Shown: piece by piece, positions 7,096 through 15,110 of the stretch
Position numbering within the stretch: position 1 is the stretch's first letter
Layout: every line of letters begins with the position of its first letter
Origin: CALESS01 sp041741455
GTDB taxonomy: Bacteria; Chloroflexota; Anaerolineae; Anaerolineales; Anaerolineaceae
NCBI GenBank assembly: GCA_041741455.1
Contig: JBGSJZ010000108.1
Span: forward strand, 185,354 to 249,353
Direction: 5' to 3'
Length of the DNA stretch: 64,000 nucleotides
Made by a program: the position numbers and the translations under genes
Notes under the pieces: generated by a model
Told to the model about the DNA's origin: nothing
Databases searched by the model: none
What the model saw: only the letters and a program-made list of their open reading frames with translations

Positions 7096-8267
7096 TACAA
7101 CAAGCGGTTGGCCCAGATTTGATCCCATGGATCATTGAGAATATTTCCCATCACTTGCAAAACACCCTGGGCTGGAAGCACATCACCATCTGGTTCAATA
7201 TAGAGCCACTTTGTACCAGCACCTGAAGGAAGGACAGAGGCGCTGGATAACTCAAGCGCAACCGGGTTAAACTGTGAATAGGGCACTGGCAAATCTGCGA
7301 CCAGAGTCAAACCCAGTTCTGCAGCAGCCTGACGGATTGATTGCAACCTTGAAGCAAGGTCGGGGTGGATGGCGGAAAGAGACAGGCTCTTGACGCCCAA
7401 TTCTGAAAGCCGCTTAAGGACAGAATTGGCTTCAGGTTCGTTTTGCGGAGTGATTGTCAGGTGGACGGTTAAGAAGATATCCGCAGCCTGAACGATTTGA
7501 GTTGCCTGCCAGGATGCCTCAGACGCTGGATCCAATAAGAGCATTATGTGATCCAAGCCGGACTGCAATAGTTGATTGAGTGCATAAGGTATCAACAGAG
7601 TTTGACCATTGGTCAACAAGCCGGTCACCATACCAAGCTTTTCTGTAAGGGTAATCAACTCTGCCAGGTCGGACCGCAAGGTAGGTTCACCGCCGGTAAA
7701 GATGACATGCGGGATGCCCGCATTCCAGGCTTTCTCCATGACTGTTTTCCATTCGGCTGTAGAAAGCTCAGCTTTCACCCGGTCTGTTGGCGTCAGGCCG
7801 GTAGTTTCCACGCCGTTGTATTGGTAAGTCAGGGCACAATCCAGGCGGAGTGGTGCCAAGAATCTGGAGGAGTAGGGATCTTTCTCATCGAAATCCAGAA
7901 AGGTGACAGGGTCCAAGTCCTGCTCATGGATCAGCGTATCAATCCGGTCCCTGAATTGATTTAAATCTTCGATTGCTTTAGAATAGGGAACCCGATAGCG
8001 TTTAACTACCTTGGCGGCTGCCTCAGAAGGGGGTAGCTGAGTGACGAGATAGTAGGCATACTCAGCGGCGGTCTGGTTTAGGTGTAAGACAGTTGAAGCG
8101 TTGACGATTAGCAAGCCATTCCCATCTGGATTCAATCGGAGATGAAGGCGATAAGGCTGAGGGGCGTCTGGCGGGGCCTGGTAATGAAAGACGCCGGCTG
8201 GCAGTGTAAGCGCTGGCTTTAACACAGACAGAACAATGGATTCCCAAAAATTACGGATAGCTTTCAT
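7095..8267 (-). CDS. Cysteine-less paralogue of the radical SAM/SPASM enzyme (predicted pseudo-enzyme) with PqqD-like N-terminus
   Basis: A 390-residue protein clearly homologous to the upstream radical SAM protein (shared A-E/P-L-S-T-A-E-W-K, G-I-P-H-V-I-F-T-G-G-E-P-T-L-R, Y-I-E-P-D-G-x-V-L-P). Residues about 40-115 have the PqqD/RRE pattern (L-L-I-V-N-A..L-H-L-N-Q-T-A). At the radical SAM cluster site the three cysteines are replaced by Tyr150, Glu154 and Gly157. The SPASM cysteines are also gone (L-P-A-Q-G instead of L-P-C-Q-S), and the protein ends just before the last cysteine cluster. Only one Cys (144) remains. The start at 8267 overlaps the preceding stop (ATGA). It is likely a substrate-binding or scaffolding partner; no disruption of the frame is seen, so it is not a pseudogene. 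Confidence 0.82.
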   Translation of the reverse strand: MKAIRNFWESIVLSVLKPALTLPAGVFHYQAPPDAPQPYRLHLRLNPDGNGLLIVNASTVLHLNQTAAEYAYYLVTQLPPSEAAAKVVKRYRVPYSKAIEDLNQFRDRIDTLIHEQDLDPVTFLDFDEKDPYSSRFLAPLRLDCALTYQYNGVETTGLTPTDRVKAELSTAEWKTVMEKAWNAGIPHVIFTGGEPTLRSDLAELITLTEKLGMVTGLLTNGQTLLIPYALNQLLQSGLDHIMLLLDPASEASWQATQIVQAADIFLTVHLTITPQNEPEANSVLKRLSELGVKSLSLSAIHPDLASRLQSIRQAAAELGLTLVADLPVPYSQFNPVALELSSASVLPSGAGTKWLYIEPDGDVLPAQGVLQVMGNILNDPWDQIWANRLL

Positions 8268-9667
8268 TGAATGACCTCCAAAGGGAGAGGATGGGCAGGG
8301 TGGGTAGCGAATGTTGAGGGCGGCTGAGGGGATTGAGGAGCCAATGGACAACCTCCACCACATTCGGTCAAGAAGGCACAGGTTTGGCAAGCGGCAGGAA
8401 CATTGGTCCGCTGGCGCAAGGAGATGGCAAGTGTATGATTCCAAATGGCATCCCACGGCTCGGTCAGGATATTGCCGAGTGAGGTGTAATAAGATTGACA
8501 GGGTAAGACAGCGCCATCCGGCTCGATGCACATATTATACAAAGCAGCTGTACAGCCTTTAACACCCAGATCGAGCAAGATGGGATCGAAGTGACAATAC
8601 TGGGTCGGGGTGTACCAGATCAGCCGTTGGCCAGCCGACGATGTTAATTCTCGGGCAGTTTCGAGCAGGGGCGGTAATTCCTCCTCGGCTAGACCTGTGC
8701 CGACGTTTTCTCCCCGACCAGAGTAAATGAGGGCGTTCAGGCCAACAGTCGGAACCTGTAGATCCGCCAGGAATTTCAAGGTGTCTTTCAGGTACTTGCT
8801 GTTTTCCTGCAGCAAGGTGGTATTGGTCATGATGTACAGGCGGCTGGTAACTGCATTGCGAATTCCAGCCACGGTATCCTGCCAGGCACCACTGGCTGCT
8901 ACCATGCGATCATGAATGGCCGGGTCATGCGATTCAAGGGTGATCTGGATGTGATCCAATCCCGCCTTGATGAGAGAGTCCAAGAAAATCGGATCTTTCA
9001 AGCGCCGACCATTTGTGTTGATCCCGGTGATTTGACCAAGTTGTTCAGCATAGGCGATCAACTCCGGTAAATCTTCACGGAGGGTTGGCTCTCCACCCGT
9101 AAAGACGATGTGGGGTATGCCAATCTGCCACAAAAGGTCAATCACCTTTTTCCATTCTGCGGTGGAAAGTTCAGGGTACTGACGAGGGCGGGCGTTATAA
9201 CAATGGGAACAGTTATTGTTGCAGCGATACGTCAATGCTAAATCCATCCGATAAGGAGCTGAAGGAAGAGTGGAAAATGGCGCAACAGTATCCAATTCCA
9301 ATTGACAGATCGGACAGGAGCCATCTGGCTGCATAAGCTCCTCGAGATCTGCAACGAATTTCGTGTAGTCGTGTTTAGCTTGTGCGGCTGAGACCTGGTA
9401 GGCATGGGAAATGGTCCGGATCACCTGTTGTGCTGGAAATTTAGAAAGCGACCAGAATGCCATTTGGGTGGCAGTGGGGTTCAAATGCAGAGCACGTGCC
9501 GCATTGATGAGTAGTAGGCTTTTGCCATCTCCTTCCACCCGCAGGTGCAACCGCGTTTTACTGTGGTCAGTCTGCCTCAAGAAGTGATGAACACCAGCAG
9601 TTGGAGGTGTGAGATCTGAAGAAGACTGAAAGAAAGTCCGAAAGCGCTCTTGGATGATAATCCGCAT
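8264..9667 (-). CDS. Radical SAM/SPASM enzyme with N-terminal PqqD-like (RRE) domain, predicted maturase
   Basis: A 467-residue enzyme. Residues about 38-113 match the PqqD/RiPP-recognition pattern (L-L-L-I-N..L-H-L-N-P-T-A-T..Y-x-V..D-x-x-x-F-x-x-D-L). A CxxC follows at 118/121. The radical SAM cluster motif is C149-N-N-N-C153-S-H-C156, then the SAM-binding G-G-E-P. The C-terminal SPASM region has C-x8-C-x9-C and then C-x2-C-x5-C-x3-C, all intact, so two or more auxiliary Fe-S clusters are expected. Enzymes of this build modify peptides (sactipeptides, ranthipeptides, PQQ). The gene lies 26 bp after a gene whose product ends in Cys-Ala repeats, the likely substrate. The precise chemistry is unknown. 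Confidence 0.88.
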   Translation of the reverse strand: MRIIIQERFRTFFQSSSDLTPPTAGVHHFLRQTDHSKTRLHLRVEGDGKSLLLINAARALHLNPTATQMAFWSLSKFPAQQVIRTISHAYQVSAAQAKHDYTKFVADLEELMQPDGSCPICQLELDTVAPFSTLPSAPYRMDLALTYRCNNNCSHCYNARPRQYPELSTAEWKKVIDLLWQIGIPHIVFTGGEPTLREDLPELIAYAEQLGQITGINTNGRRLKDPIFLDSLIKAGLDHIQITLESHDPAIHDRMVAASGAWQDTVAGIRNAVTSRLYIMTNTTLLQENSKYLKDTLKFLADLQVPTVGLNALIYSGRGENVGTGLAEEELPPLLETARELTSSAGQRLIWYTPTQYCHFDPILLDLGVKGCTAALYNMCIEPDGAVLPCQSYYTSLGNILTEPWDAIWNHTLAISLRQRTNVPAACQTCAFLTECGGGCPLAPQSPQPPSTFATHPAHPLPLEVIQ

Positions 9668-9693
9668 TTTAACTACCTATAAAACCCAAGTGA

Positions 9694-11394
9694 TTAACGA
9701 CCGCCACCGGCACAGGCGCAAGCACAACCCGCGCAGGCACAAGCACAGGCACAAGAACGACCACCGCTGCTGCGACCTCCACCCCGATAACCGGAGCTGG
9801 AGGAAACCGGAACCGGATTTGTAACCCGGGTAACCCCGTTGGTAAAATCGGTGACATTGCCAATGATATTGGATGAGAAGGTCTGCACACCAGTGACAAC
9901 AGAGGCAGCAAAATCTGCACCAGGCAGAGTTGGCATCGAAATGGAAGGGCGACTTCCTGAGACTGTTGGGACAGAAGGGCCGCCTGAGCCTGTCGTTGGG
10001 AAACTGGTTGAGGCAGGCCTGAAGGTGGGATCGTATCTCCACCACCAGGTGGGCACGAACACTGGACGAGTGAAAACATCCTTTGAACGGCTTTCATACT
10101 GGCGGTCTAGCATCATCCAATCCAAACCTTCATCAAGAACCTGGGACTGGACATCCGGAGTCTTAGCTTCCTCAACTTGTAGCCAAGCACGTCGGTTAAT
10201 TTCTTCATAGAAGGCGATTGTTTCCTTGCGGTTGAAGCCTTTCATCTTTTCCTGGACGCTTTTAACCAACTTGACTACCATTTCTTGCAATGCTTTTCGC
10301 CGTGCGGCTTTCTCTTTTATCTTAAATGCATTCAAGAAACCAATCTCGTATTCATGTAAGCCTTCTGTTAGAACATCTGGAACCGTCATTTCCAGAGGAT
10401 CTCGAGATTTGACTTCAGCTGAATCTTTTTTTAAGACGCCGAAGAGCAACATGGTGAGAACTTTATCCAGTGGTTGTTCCATCAGGATAGCTGCTTCCAC
10501 GGCAGTCAGACCACGTTTGATGCCATAGCCTTCAATTGAAATTTTGGGAGGAAGATATTTGAGCTTGCGTTTTTTATCGCCCCAGATGGCAGAATAGACA
10601 ATCAAGCCAAAGAAGCCGATGAAACCGGCAAAGCAACAGAATCCAATAATGGCATCTTCATCAATGTTGAGGCTGGCTTTCGGTTCTTCCTGAATAACTT
10701 CGGTCGGAAGCAATCGGCTGGGAAAACTGGCACCAAAGACATAGGTGCGGTCAACCTGGGCGTCAGTCGATTGCCAGAAATAATAGACCCGGTCATCAGC
10801 GGTGTAGCCTGATTCTGGTTCATCCGCGCCTGGCCAATCTTGAGGAGTGTAATACCGCGGTTCCTCAGTCCCTAAACCAGGGGGCAGGAAAAGGGTCACA
10901 ATATACTCAGTATTTCCCTGCACACCAGAGCCAAAGTTGTTCGGAGAAAAATTAAAGCTTGCGTAATCTTCTGACATGTCGGTCAGTCGGGAGACAAAAA
11001 ACATATCTTGCTGGACCGGCACAAACAGATGAAATTGGGCGGATTGACCAGGGGCAATGGACTGAGCGCCGAGCTCGGCGGTCACCCCAATTGGAACATA
11101 CTCTGGATCACCTTTTACAACCGTTACAGGCACCCCGTTGACATCTGCAGAGACTGAAGCCAGGTCAAAATTCTTATTGGGCAGGCCAATATCAACATAT
11201 TCAATGGCAGGTCCTGAGGATGAGTTCTTGAAATCAATATAATACTCAATAGAGGCAGTACCATCTGAATTCGCAAAAAAGTTGACCTCATAACGAGTGA
11301 CTTCGTAAACATAACCCTGGCCTTGGACGGGTTGAATGAAGATTGTTAATAATGAGAATAAAACGAAAAGACTAAGGAGACGAATTCGCTTCAT
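9694..11394 (-). CDS. Signal-peptide/TM protein (DUF2207-like) ending in a Cys-Ala repeat tail
   Basis: A 566-residue protein. A signal peptide covers residues 1-25. An extracytoplasmic beta-rich region follows, with Y-E-V..Y-E-V-N-F-F-A-N-S-D-G-T-A-S-I-E-Y like DUF2207 proteins. One hydrophobic segment lies near 248-270 with two Cys, then a basic stop-transfer K-K-R-K-L-K. A helical cytoplasmic region (about 275-440) leads to a Pro/Thr/Ser linker. The end is Gly/Arg/Ser-rich, then four Cys-Ala pairs, Gly, three Cys-Ala pairs and G-G-G-R (Cys at 548, 550, 552, 554, 557, 559, 561). The topology puts the tail in the cytoplasm, where the downstream radical SAM enzyme could act. The family assignment is weak; the architecture is directly visible. 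Confidence 0.75.
   Translation of the reverse strand: MKRIRLLSLFVLFSLLTIFIQPVQGQGYVYEVTRYEVNFFANSDGTASIEYYIDFKNSSSGPAIEYVDIGLPNKNFDLASVSADVNGVPVTVVKGDPEYVPIGVTAELGAQSIAPGQSAQFHLFVPVQQDMFFVSRLTDMSEDYASFNFSPNNFGSGVQGNTEYIVTLFLPPGLGTEEPRYYTPQDWPGADEPESGYTADDRVYYFWQSTDAQVDRTYVFGASFPSRLLPTEVIQEEPKASLNIDEDAIIGFCCFAGFIGFFGLIVYSAIWGDKKRKLKYLPPKISIEGYGIKRGLTAVEAAILMEQPLDKVLTMLLFGVLKKDSAEVKSRDPLEMTVPDVLTEGLHEYEIGFLNAFKIKEKAARRKALQEMVVKLVKSVQEKMKGFNRKETIAFYEEINRRAWLQVEEAKTPDVQSQVLDEGLDWMMLDRQYESRSKDVFTRPVFVPTWWWRYDPTFRPASTSFPTTGSGGPSVPTVSGSRPSISMPTLPGADFAASVVTGVQTFSSNIIGNVTDFTNGVTRVTNPVPVSSSSGYRGGGRSSGGRSCACACACAGCACACAGGGR
9697..9753 (-). repeat. Coding Cys-Ala repeat tail (7 Cys in 14 residues)
   Basis: This stretch encodes four Cys-Ala pairs, one Gly, three more Cys-Ala pairs and G-G-G-R before the stop. 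Codons are mixed (TGT and TGC; GCC, GCT and GCG), so the pattern is not a simple hexanucleotide expansion and looks maintained at protein level. Confidence 0.85.
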
Positions 11395-11413
11395 TTATAC
11401 CTCACAGAAATGG

Positions 11414-11782
11414 TTACCACTTTGGTTCTTCAGTGATCTGATACACCGTGTGGCAAAATGGACAATTAACCATCGGGGCGCCATTCACGATTTTAATGTC
11501 GGTAGAGGATAATGTGCCTCCACAAGACTGGCATTTGATTTTTTCCATCTGCACGTTTCCTGGCAGGTCGAGGTTCAAAGTGACATTTGTGGTTGGGGGA
11601 CCAGCCAACTTACGGGCTGCAAACCAGATGAGTACAAAGCCAATGCCTACCAGGATAAGGCCGGTAATAATGTTCCCACCAGGATTTTGGGTTGCAGGGG
11701 TAAAAGCAGACAAGATGAACAAGACCCCAAATAGGATGAGAACTGCGGCAGAAATATATGCAATAATTTTCCCAGCTTTCAT
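11414..11782 (-). CDS. Small membrane protein with C-terminal zinc ribbon, first gene of the operon
   Basis: A 122-residue protein. Two hydrophobic helices (about residues 5-25 and 36-56) are followed by a linker and a C-terminal Cys4 zinc-ribbon-like module, C-Q-S-C-G-G-T followed by C-P-F-C-H-T-V-Y. I chose the ATG at 11782 because CGGAGGA lies 8 bases upstream; the longer frame would add 11 residues without such a site. It is 19 bp ahead of the Cys-Ala-tail protein gene and heads the operon. It may be a membrane partner or adaptor of the tail protein. No family with known function is recognised. Confidence 0.7.
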   Translation of the reverse strand: MKAGKIIAYISAAVLILFGVLFILSAFTPATQNPGGNIITGLILVGIGFVLIWFAARKLAGPPTTNVTLNLDLPGNVQMEKIKCQSCGGTLSSTDIKIVNGAPMVNCPFCHTVYQITEEPKW

Positions 11783-11805
11783 GATCGATTCCTCCGTTTG
11801 TAAAT

Positions 11806-11834
11806 AGTGTAGCATTCTTTAACAATCCCGGCAA
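11806..11834 (-). promoter_or_regulatory. Possible promoter of the Cys-Ala-tail/radical SAM operon
   Basis: On the minus strand, TTGCCG (11834-11829) is followed after 17 bases by TACACT (11811-11806). It is the only reasonable -35/-10 pair between the divergent ligA start and the first gene of the operon (11782). Confidence 0.35.
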
Positions 11835-11860
11835 CTAAGATTTTCTATGGTTTTCCGGGC

Positions 11861-11866
11861 TATAAT
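11861..11866 (+). promoter_or_regulatory. -10 box immediately before ligA, likely leaderless transcript
   Basis: A perfect TATAAT starts 12 bases before the ligA ATG at 11873. Transcription would begin at about the A of the ATG. AAGG lies only 2-3 bases before the ATG, too close for a normal ribosome-binding site. No good -35 box is seen. Confidence 0.4.
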
Positions 11867-11872
11867 AAGGAC

Positions 11873-13900
11873 ATGATTGAAAATATACTCTTCCAAGAAT
11901 TGCAGTCTCTGCGAGAGCAGGTTAATTTTCACAACTATCGTTATCATGTGCTGGATTCGCCGGTAATCAGTGATGCAGAATTTGACCGCTTGGTGGCGCG
12001 CTTGCGGCAAATTGAGAATGAGCATCCCGAATGGACGTCTTCTGATTCGCCAACCATGCGGGCAGGTGGAGGCGTTGCCGAGAAATTCTCAAAGGTTCAA
12101 CATCCAGCACCGATTTTGAGCTTGGCCAATACTTTTTCACTGGATGATTTGCGCGCCTGGTACGAACGCATTGTGAAAATTGATGAGCGTGTAGCAGACT
12201 CAGAATTTGTTGTGGAACCGAAAATTGATGGCTTAACGGTCGTGCTACATTACCGCAATGGCCTGCTCGTGCAGGGAGCAACCCGAGGAGATGGAGAGGT
12301 TGGTGAAGATATCACTGCCAACCTGAGAACCGTTTGCTCCATTCCGCTGCGTATTCCAGTGGATCCAACCAACCAAAAAGCCCCTGAATACCTGGTGGTA
12401 CGGGGAGAAGTGTTTATACAAAATCGAGAATTTGAGATACTCAACCAGCACTTGCTGGAAAATGGTGAAAAAACATATCTGAATCCGCGCAATACTGCAG
12501 CCGGATCACTCAGACAGCTAGATCCAACCATCACTGCCAGCCGACCTCTGATGATCCTGGCGTATAACATTGTTGCCTCCAACGGTGAGGTTCCGCAGAC
12601 CCAGTGGGAAGTGTTGCGATTCCTGAGGCGAATGGGTTTCCCTGTCTCGGACCAGGTGGAACGTTGTGTAGATATTGAAACCGTGCTTTCCTCGTTGGAA
12701 CGTTGGACTGATATTCGAGACAGGTTGCCTTATGATACGGACGGTGTAGTAATTAAGCTGAATGATCTGCGTTTATCCAATGAACTAGGATTTGTTGGCA
12801 AGGATCCTAGAGGCGCAATTGCTTTTAAATTCCCGGCTCGTGAGGTTAGCACAGTCTTGCTGGACATTGGAATAAGTGTGGGGCGGACTGGTGTGTTGAC
12901 ACCAACGGCTATCCTGGAACCAGTTGAACTTGGAGGGGTTGTGGTGAAACAGGCAACCCTGCATAATTTTGATTATATTGCCGAGAAGGACATCCGTATC
13001 AAGGATCGAGTCCTGATCAAACGGGCAGGAGAGGTCATCCCTTATGTAATTGGGCCAGTCAGTGATGCACGAACAGGCAAAGAGTTAGTATTCACACCAC
13101 CAGAAGCTTGTCCGGTGTGCGGACAAACGGTGGAGCATACAACAGGAGAGGTGGCATGGTATTGTGTTAACTCCACCTGCCCGGCTCAACTGGTGAGGAA
13201 TGTGGAGCATTTTGTCTCACGCGGTTCCATGGACATTGTTGGAATGGGGATTCGCATTGTTGAACAGCTCATCGAAGCCGGCCTGGTGAGGGACGTGGGG
13301 GATTTATTTATGCTGCGAAGAGAACAATTATTATTACTGGAAGGATTTGCTGATAAGAAAGCAGATAATTTACTTGCATCGATTTTGGAATCCAAAAAAC
13401 AGCCACTGGCCCGCTTGATTACAGCTCTGGGGATTCGTGGTGTGGGGGAAGTTATGGCGGCGGACCTGGCAGCTGCCTACGGAGATTTGGACACCCTCAG
13501 CCGAACCACAGAAGAGGAGCTGCAACAAATAGAAGGGGTTGGTCCAAACATTTCCCGGGCAATTGTTGACTGGTTCGGGCGCGAAAAGAATAAACAGCTG
13601 CTGACGAAGTTGAAAGCGGCCGGTGTGTGGCCGACTGCAAAGAGAAAGACGATCCTGAAAGAAGAGCAACCTCTGGTTGGTTTGACCCTTGTGGTGACAG
13701 GGACACTGCCAACCTATTCGCGCGATCAAGTGAAAGAACTAATTCAAAAAGCAGGCGGAAAAGTAACGGATAGCGTATCTAAAAAGACGGATTACGTGGT
13801 GGTTGGGGAAAATGCTGGATCAAAATTAGATAAGGCGAGGGAACTAGGTGTCAAGATTCTGGATGAAGCCGGGTTGCTGGCTTTGATTGGTAAGGTGTAG
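11873..13900 (+). CDS. ligA: NAD-dependent DNA ligase
   Basis: A 675-residue ligase that seals nicks during replication and repair, using NAD+. The Ia domain (H-N-Y-R-Y-H-V-L..I-S-D-A-E-F-D) binds NMN. The adenylated lysine is Lys117 in E-P-K-I-D-G. The nucleotidyltransferase domain, OB fold, Cys4 zinc finger (C-P-V-C-G..C-V-N..C-P-A-Q), helix-hairpin-helix repeats (G-I-R-G-V-G-E-V, I-E-G-V-G-P-N-I) and a C-terminal BRCT domain (G-L-T-L-V-V-T-G-T-L) follow in the usual order and length. The start agrees with the family. rlmI begins 2 bp after the stop. Confidence 0.96.
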   Translation: MIENILFQELQSLREQVNFHNYRYHVLDSPVISDAEFDRLVARLRQIENEHPEWTSSDSPTMRAGGGVAEKFSKVQHPAPILSLANTFSLDDLRAWYERIVKIDERVADSEFVVEPKIDGLTVVLHYRNGLLVQGATRGDGEVGEDITANLRTVCSIPLRIPVDPTNQKAPEYLVVRGEVFIQNREFEILNQHLLENGEKTYLNPRNTAAGSLRQLDPTITASRPLMILAYNIVASNGEVPQTQWEVLRFLRRMGFPVSDQVERCVDIETVLSSLERWTDIRDRLPYDTDGVVIKLNDLRLSNELGFVGKDPRGAIAFKFPAREVSTVLLDIGISVGRTGVLTPTAILEPVELGGVVVKQATLHNFDYIAEKDIRIKDRVLIKRAGEVIPYVIGPVSDARTGKELVFTPPEACPVCGQTVEHTTGEVAWYCVNSTCPAQLVRNVEHFVSRGSMDIVGMGIRIVEQLIEAGLVRDVGDLFMLRREQLLLLEGFADKKADNLLASILESKKQPLARLITALGIRGVGEVMAADLAAAYGDLDTLSRTTEEELQQIEGVGPNISRAIVDWFGREKNKQLLTKLKAAGVWPTAKRKTILKEEQPLVGLTLVVTGTLPTYSRDQVKELIQKAGGKVTDSVSKKTDYVVVGENAGSKLDKARELGVKILDEAGLLALIGKV

Positions 13901-13902
13901 CC

Positions 13903-15078
13903 ATGGCAGAAATATTTCTTAAAGGCGGACGGGAAAAATCGGTACTTCTTCATCATCCCTGGATCTTTTCTGGTGCGATTGACAGGATCACTGGCAATCC
14001 CACCCTGGGCGAAACCGTTGAGATCTATAGCTTTGACCGAGTCTGGCTAGCCAGAGGAGCATACAGCCCTCATTCCCAAATTCGGACGAGGATTTGGACA
14101 TGGGCGCGGGATGAGCAAATTAATAAAGATTTTTTCACTCGAAGAATCCAACAAGCTGTTAATTCTAGGGCCGAATTCAAACATGAAACGAATTCTTACC
14201 GAATTGTTCACGGAGAATCGGATGAGTTACCGGGAATCATTATCGACCGGTATGGTGATAACCTGGTATTCCAAATTCTTTTTGCTGGGGGTGATTTTTG
14301 GAAAGACTGGATCGTGGAAGTTTCCCGTAAGATCACTGGCGCTTCAGGAGCTTATGAGCGATCTGATGTGGAAGTTCGCCGATTGGAAGGTCTTGAAGAA
14401 CGCACGGGCTTGATCTATGGAAAAATCGATCAGCCGTTTGAATTGATTGAAAACGGGATTCATTTCTGGGTGGACCTGGAAAATGGCCAAAAAACGGGTT
14501 TTTACCTAGATCAACGACATAACCGGAATAGAATTCTTGATTATGCCGGGGGTAGAAGAGTATTAAATTGCTTCTGTTACAGTGGAGGTTTCTCTCTTTA
14601 TTCGATAAAAGGTGGGGCTACGGAAGTGGTATCTGTGGACAGCTCTGCAGAAGCCTTAGAACTGGCAAAAAGGAATTTACAACTTAATGGATTAGCCGAA
14701 GAGAAGGCAAAATGGATCGAAGCTGATGTTTTTCAATATTTACGCCTGTTGCGGGACCGGGGAGAAAAATTCGATTTAATTGTGTTGGACCCCCCTAAGT
14801 TTGCGCCGACAGCAAGCCAGGCAGAACGAGCAGCCAGAGGTTATAAAGATATTAATCTGCTTGCTCTCAAACTATTAAATCCTGGGGGGATCCTATTCAC
14901 TTTTTCCTGTTCCGGAGGAATCTCAACTGAATTATTCCAGAAAATTGTGGCTGGTGCGGCTCTGGATGCCGGTCTCCATGTGCGAATCCTGGAAAGATTG
15001 CAGGCTGGCCAGGATCACCCAGTAGCTTTAAATTTCCCGGAAGGAGAATACCTTAAAGGCCTGATTTGCACAATTTAA
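13903..15078 (+). CDS. rlmI: Class I SAM-dependent rRNA methyltransferase, RlmI-like
   Basis: A 391-residue RlmI/YccW-family enzyme. The N-terminal PUA domain (residues 1-75, with H-H-P-W-I-F-S-G-A-I) is followed by the family's linking domain (E-L-P-G-I-I-I-D-R-Y-G) and the methyltransferase domain: G-Q-K-T-G-F-Y-L-D-Q-R-x-N-R, motif I R-V-L-N-C-F-C-Y-S-G-G-F-S, V-D-S-S-A-E-A-L, and the D-P-P-K-F motif. E. coli RlmI makes m5C in 23S rRNA. The C-F-C-Y-S and F-S-C-S motifs keep the cysteines expected of an m5C enzyme. It begins 2 bp after ligA. The exact target nucleotide is inferred from the family. Confidence 0.82.
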   Translation: MAEIFLKGGREKSVLLHHPWIFSGAIDRITGNPTLGETVEIYSFDRVWLARGAYSPHSQIRTRIWTWARDEQINKDFFTRRIQQAVNSRAEFKHETNSYRIVHGESDELPGIIIDRYGDNLVFQILFAGGDFWKDWIVEVSRKITGASGAYERSDVEVRRLEGLEERTGLIYGKIDQPFELIENGIHFWVDLENGQKTGFYLDQRHNRNRILDYAGGRRVLNCFCYSGGFSLYSIKGGATEVVSVDSSAEALELAKRNLQLNGLAEEKAKWIEADVFQYLRLLRDRGEKFDLIVLDPPKFAPTASQAERAARGYKDINLLALKLLNPGGILFTFSCSGGISTELFQKIVAGAALDAGLHVRILERLQAGQDHPVALNFPEGEYLKGLICTI

Positions 15079-15082
15079 ACCA

Positions 15083-15106
15083 AACAGCACCAGTTTGGGT
15101 GCTGTT
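15083..15106 (-). terminator. Hairpin at the convergent rlmI/tmRNA ends
   Basis: A perfect 9-bp stem (15083-15091 with 15098-15106) and a 6-base loop lie between the rlmI stop and the tmRNA 3' end. On the minus strand a T-containing run follows. It may terminate both transcripts; the U tract is weak. Confidence 0.5.
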
Positions 15107-15110
15107 GGAA

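Noticed and set aside
7095..8267. Radical SAM pseudogene
   Set aside because: Cluster cysteines are lost but the frame, conserved blocks and translational coupling are intact; better described as a pseudo-enzyme.
9669..10097. 142-aa minus frame inside the Cys-Ala-tail gene
   Set aside because: Out-of-frame shadow of the real gene with low-complexity Val/Ala/Pro end.
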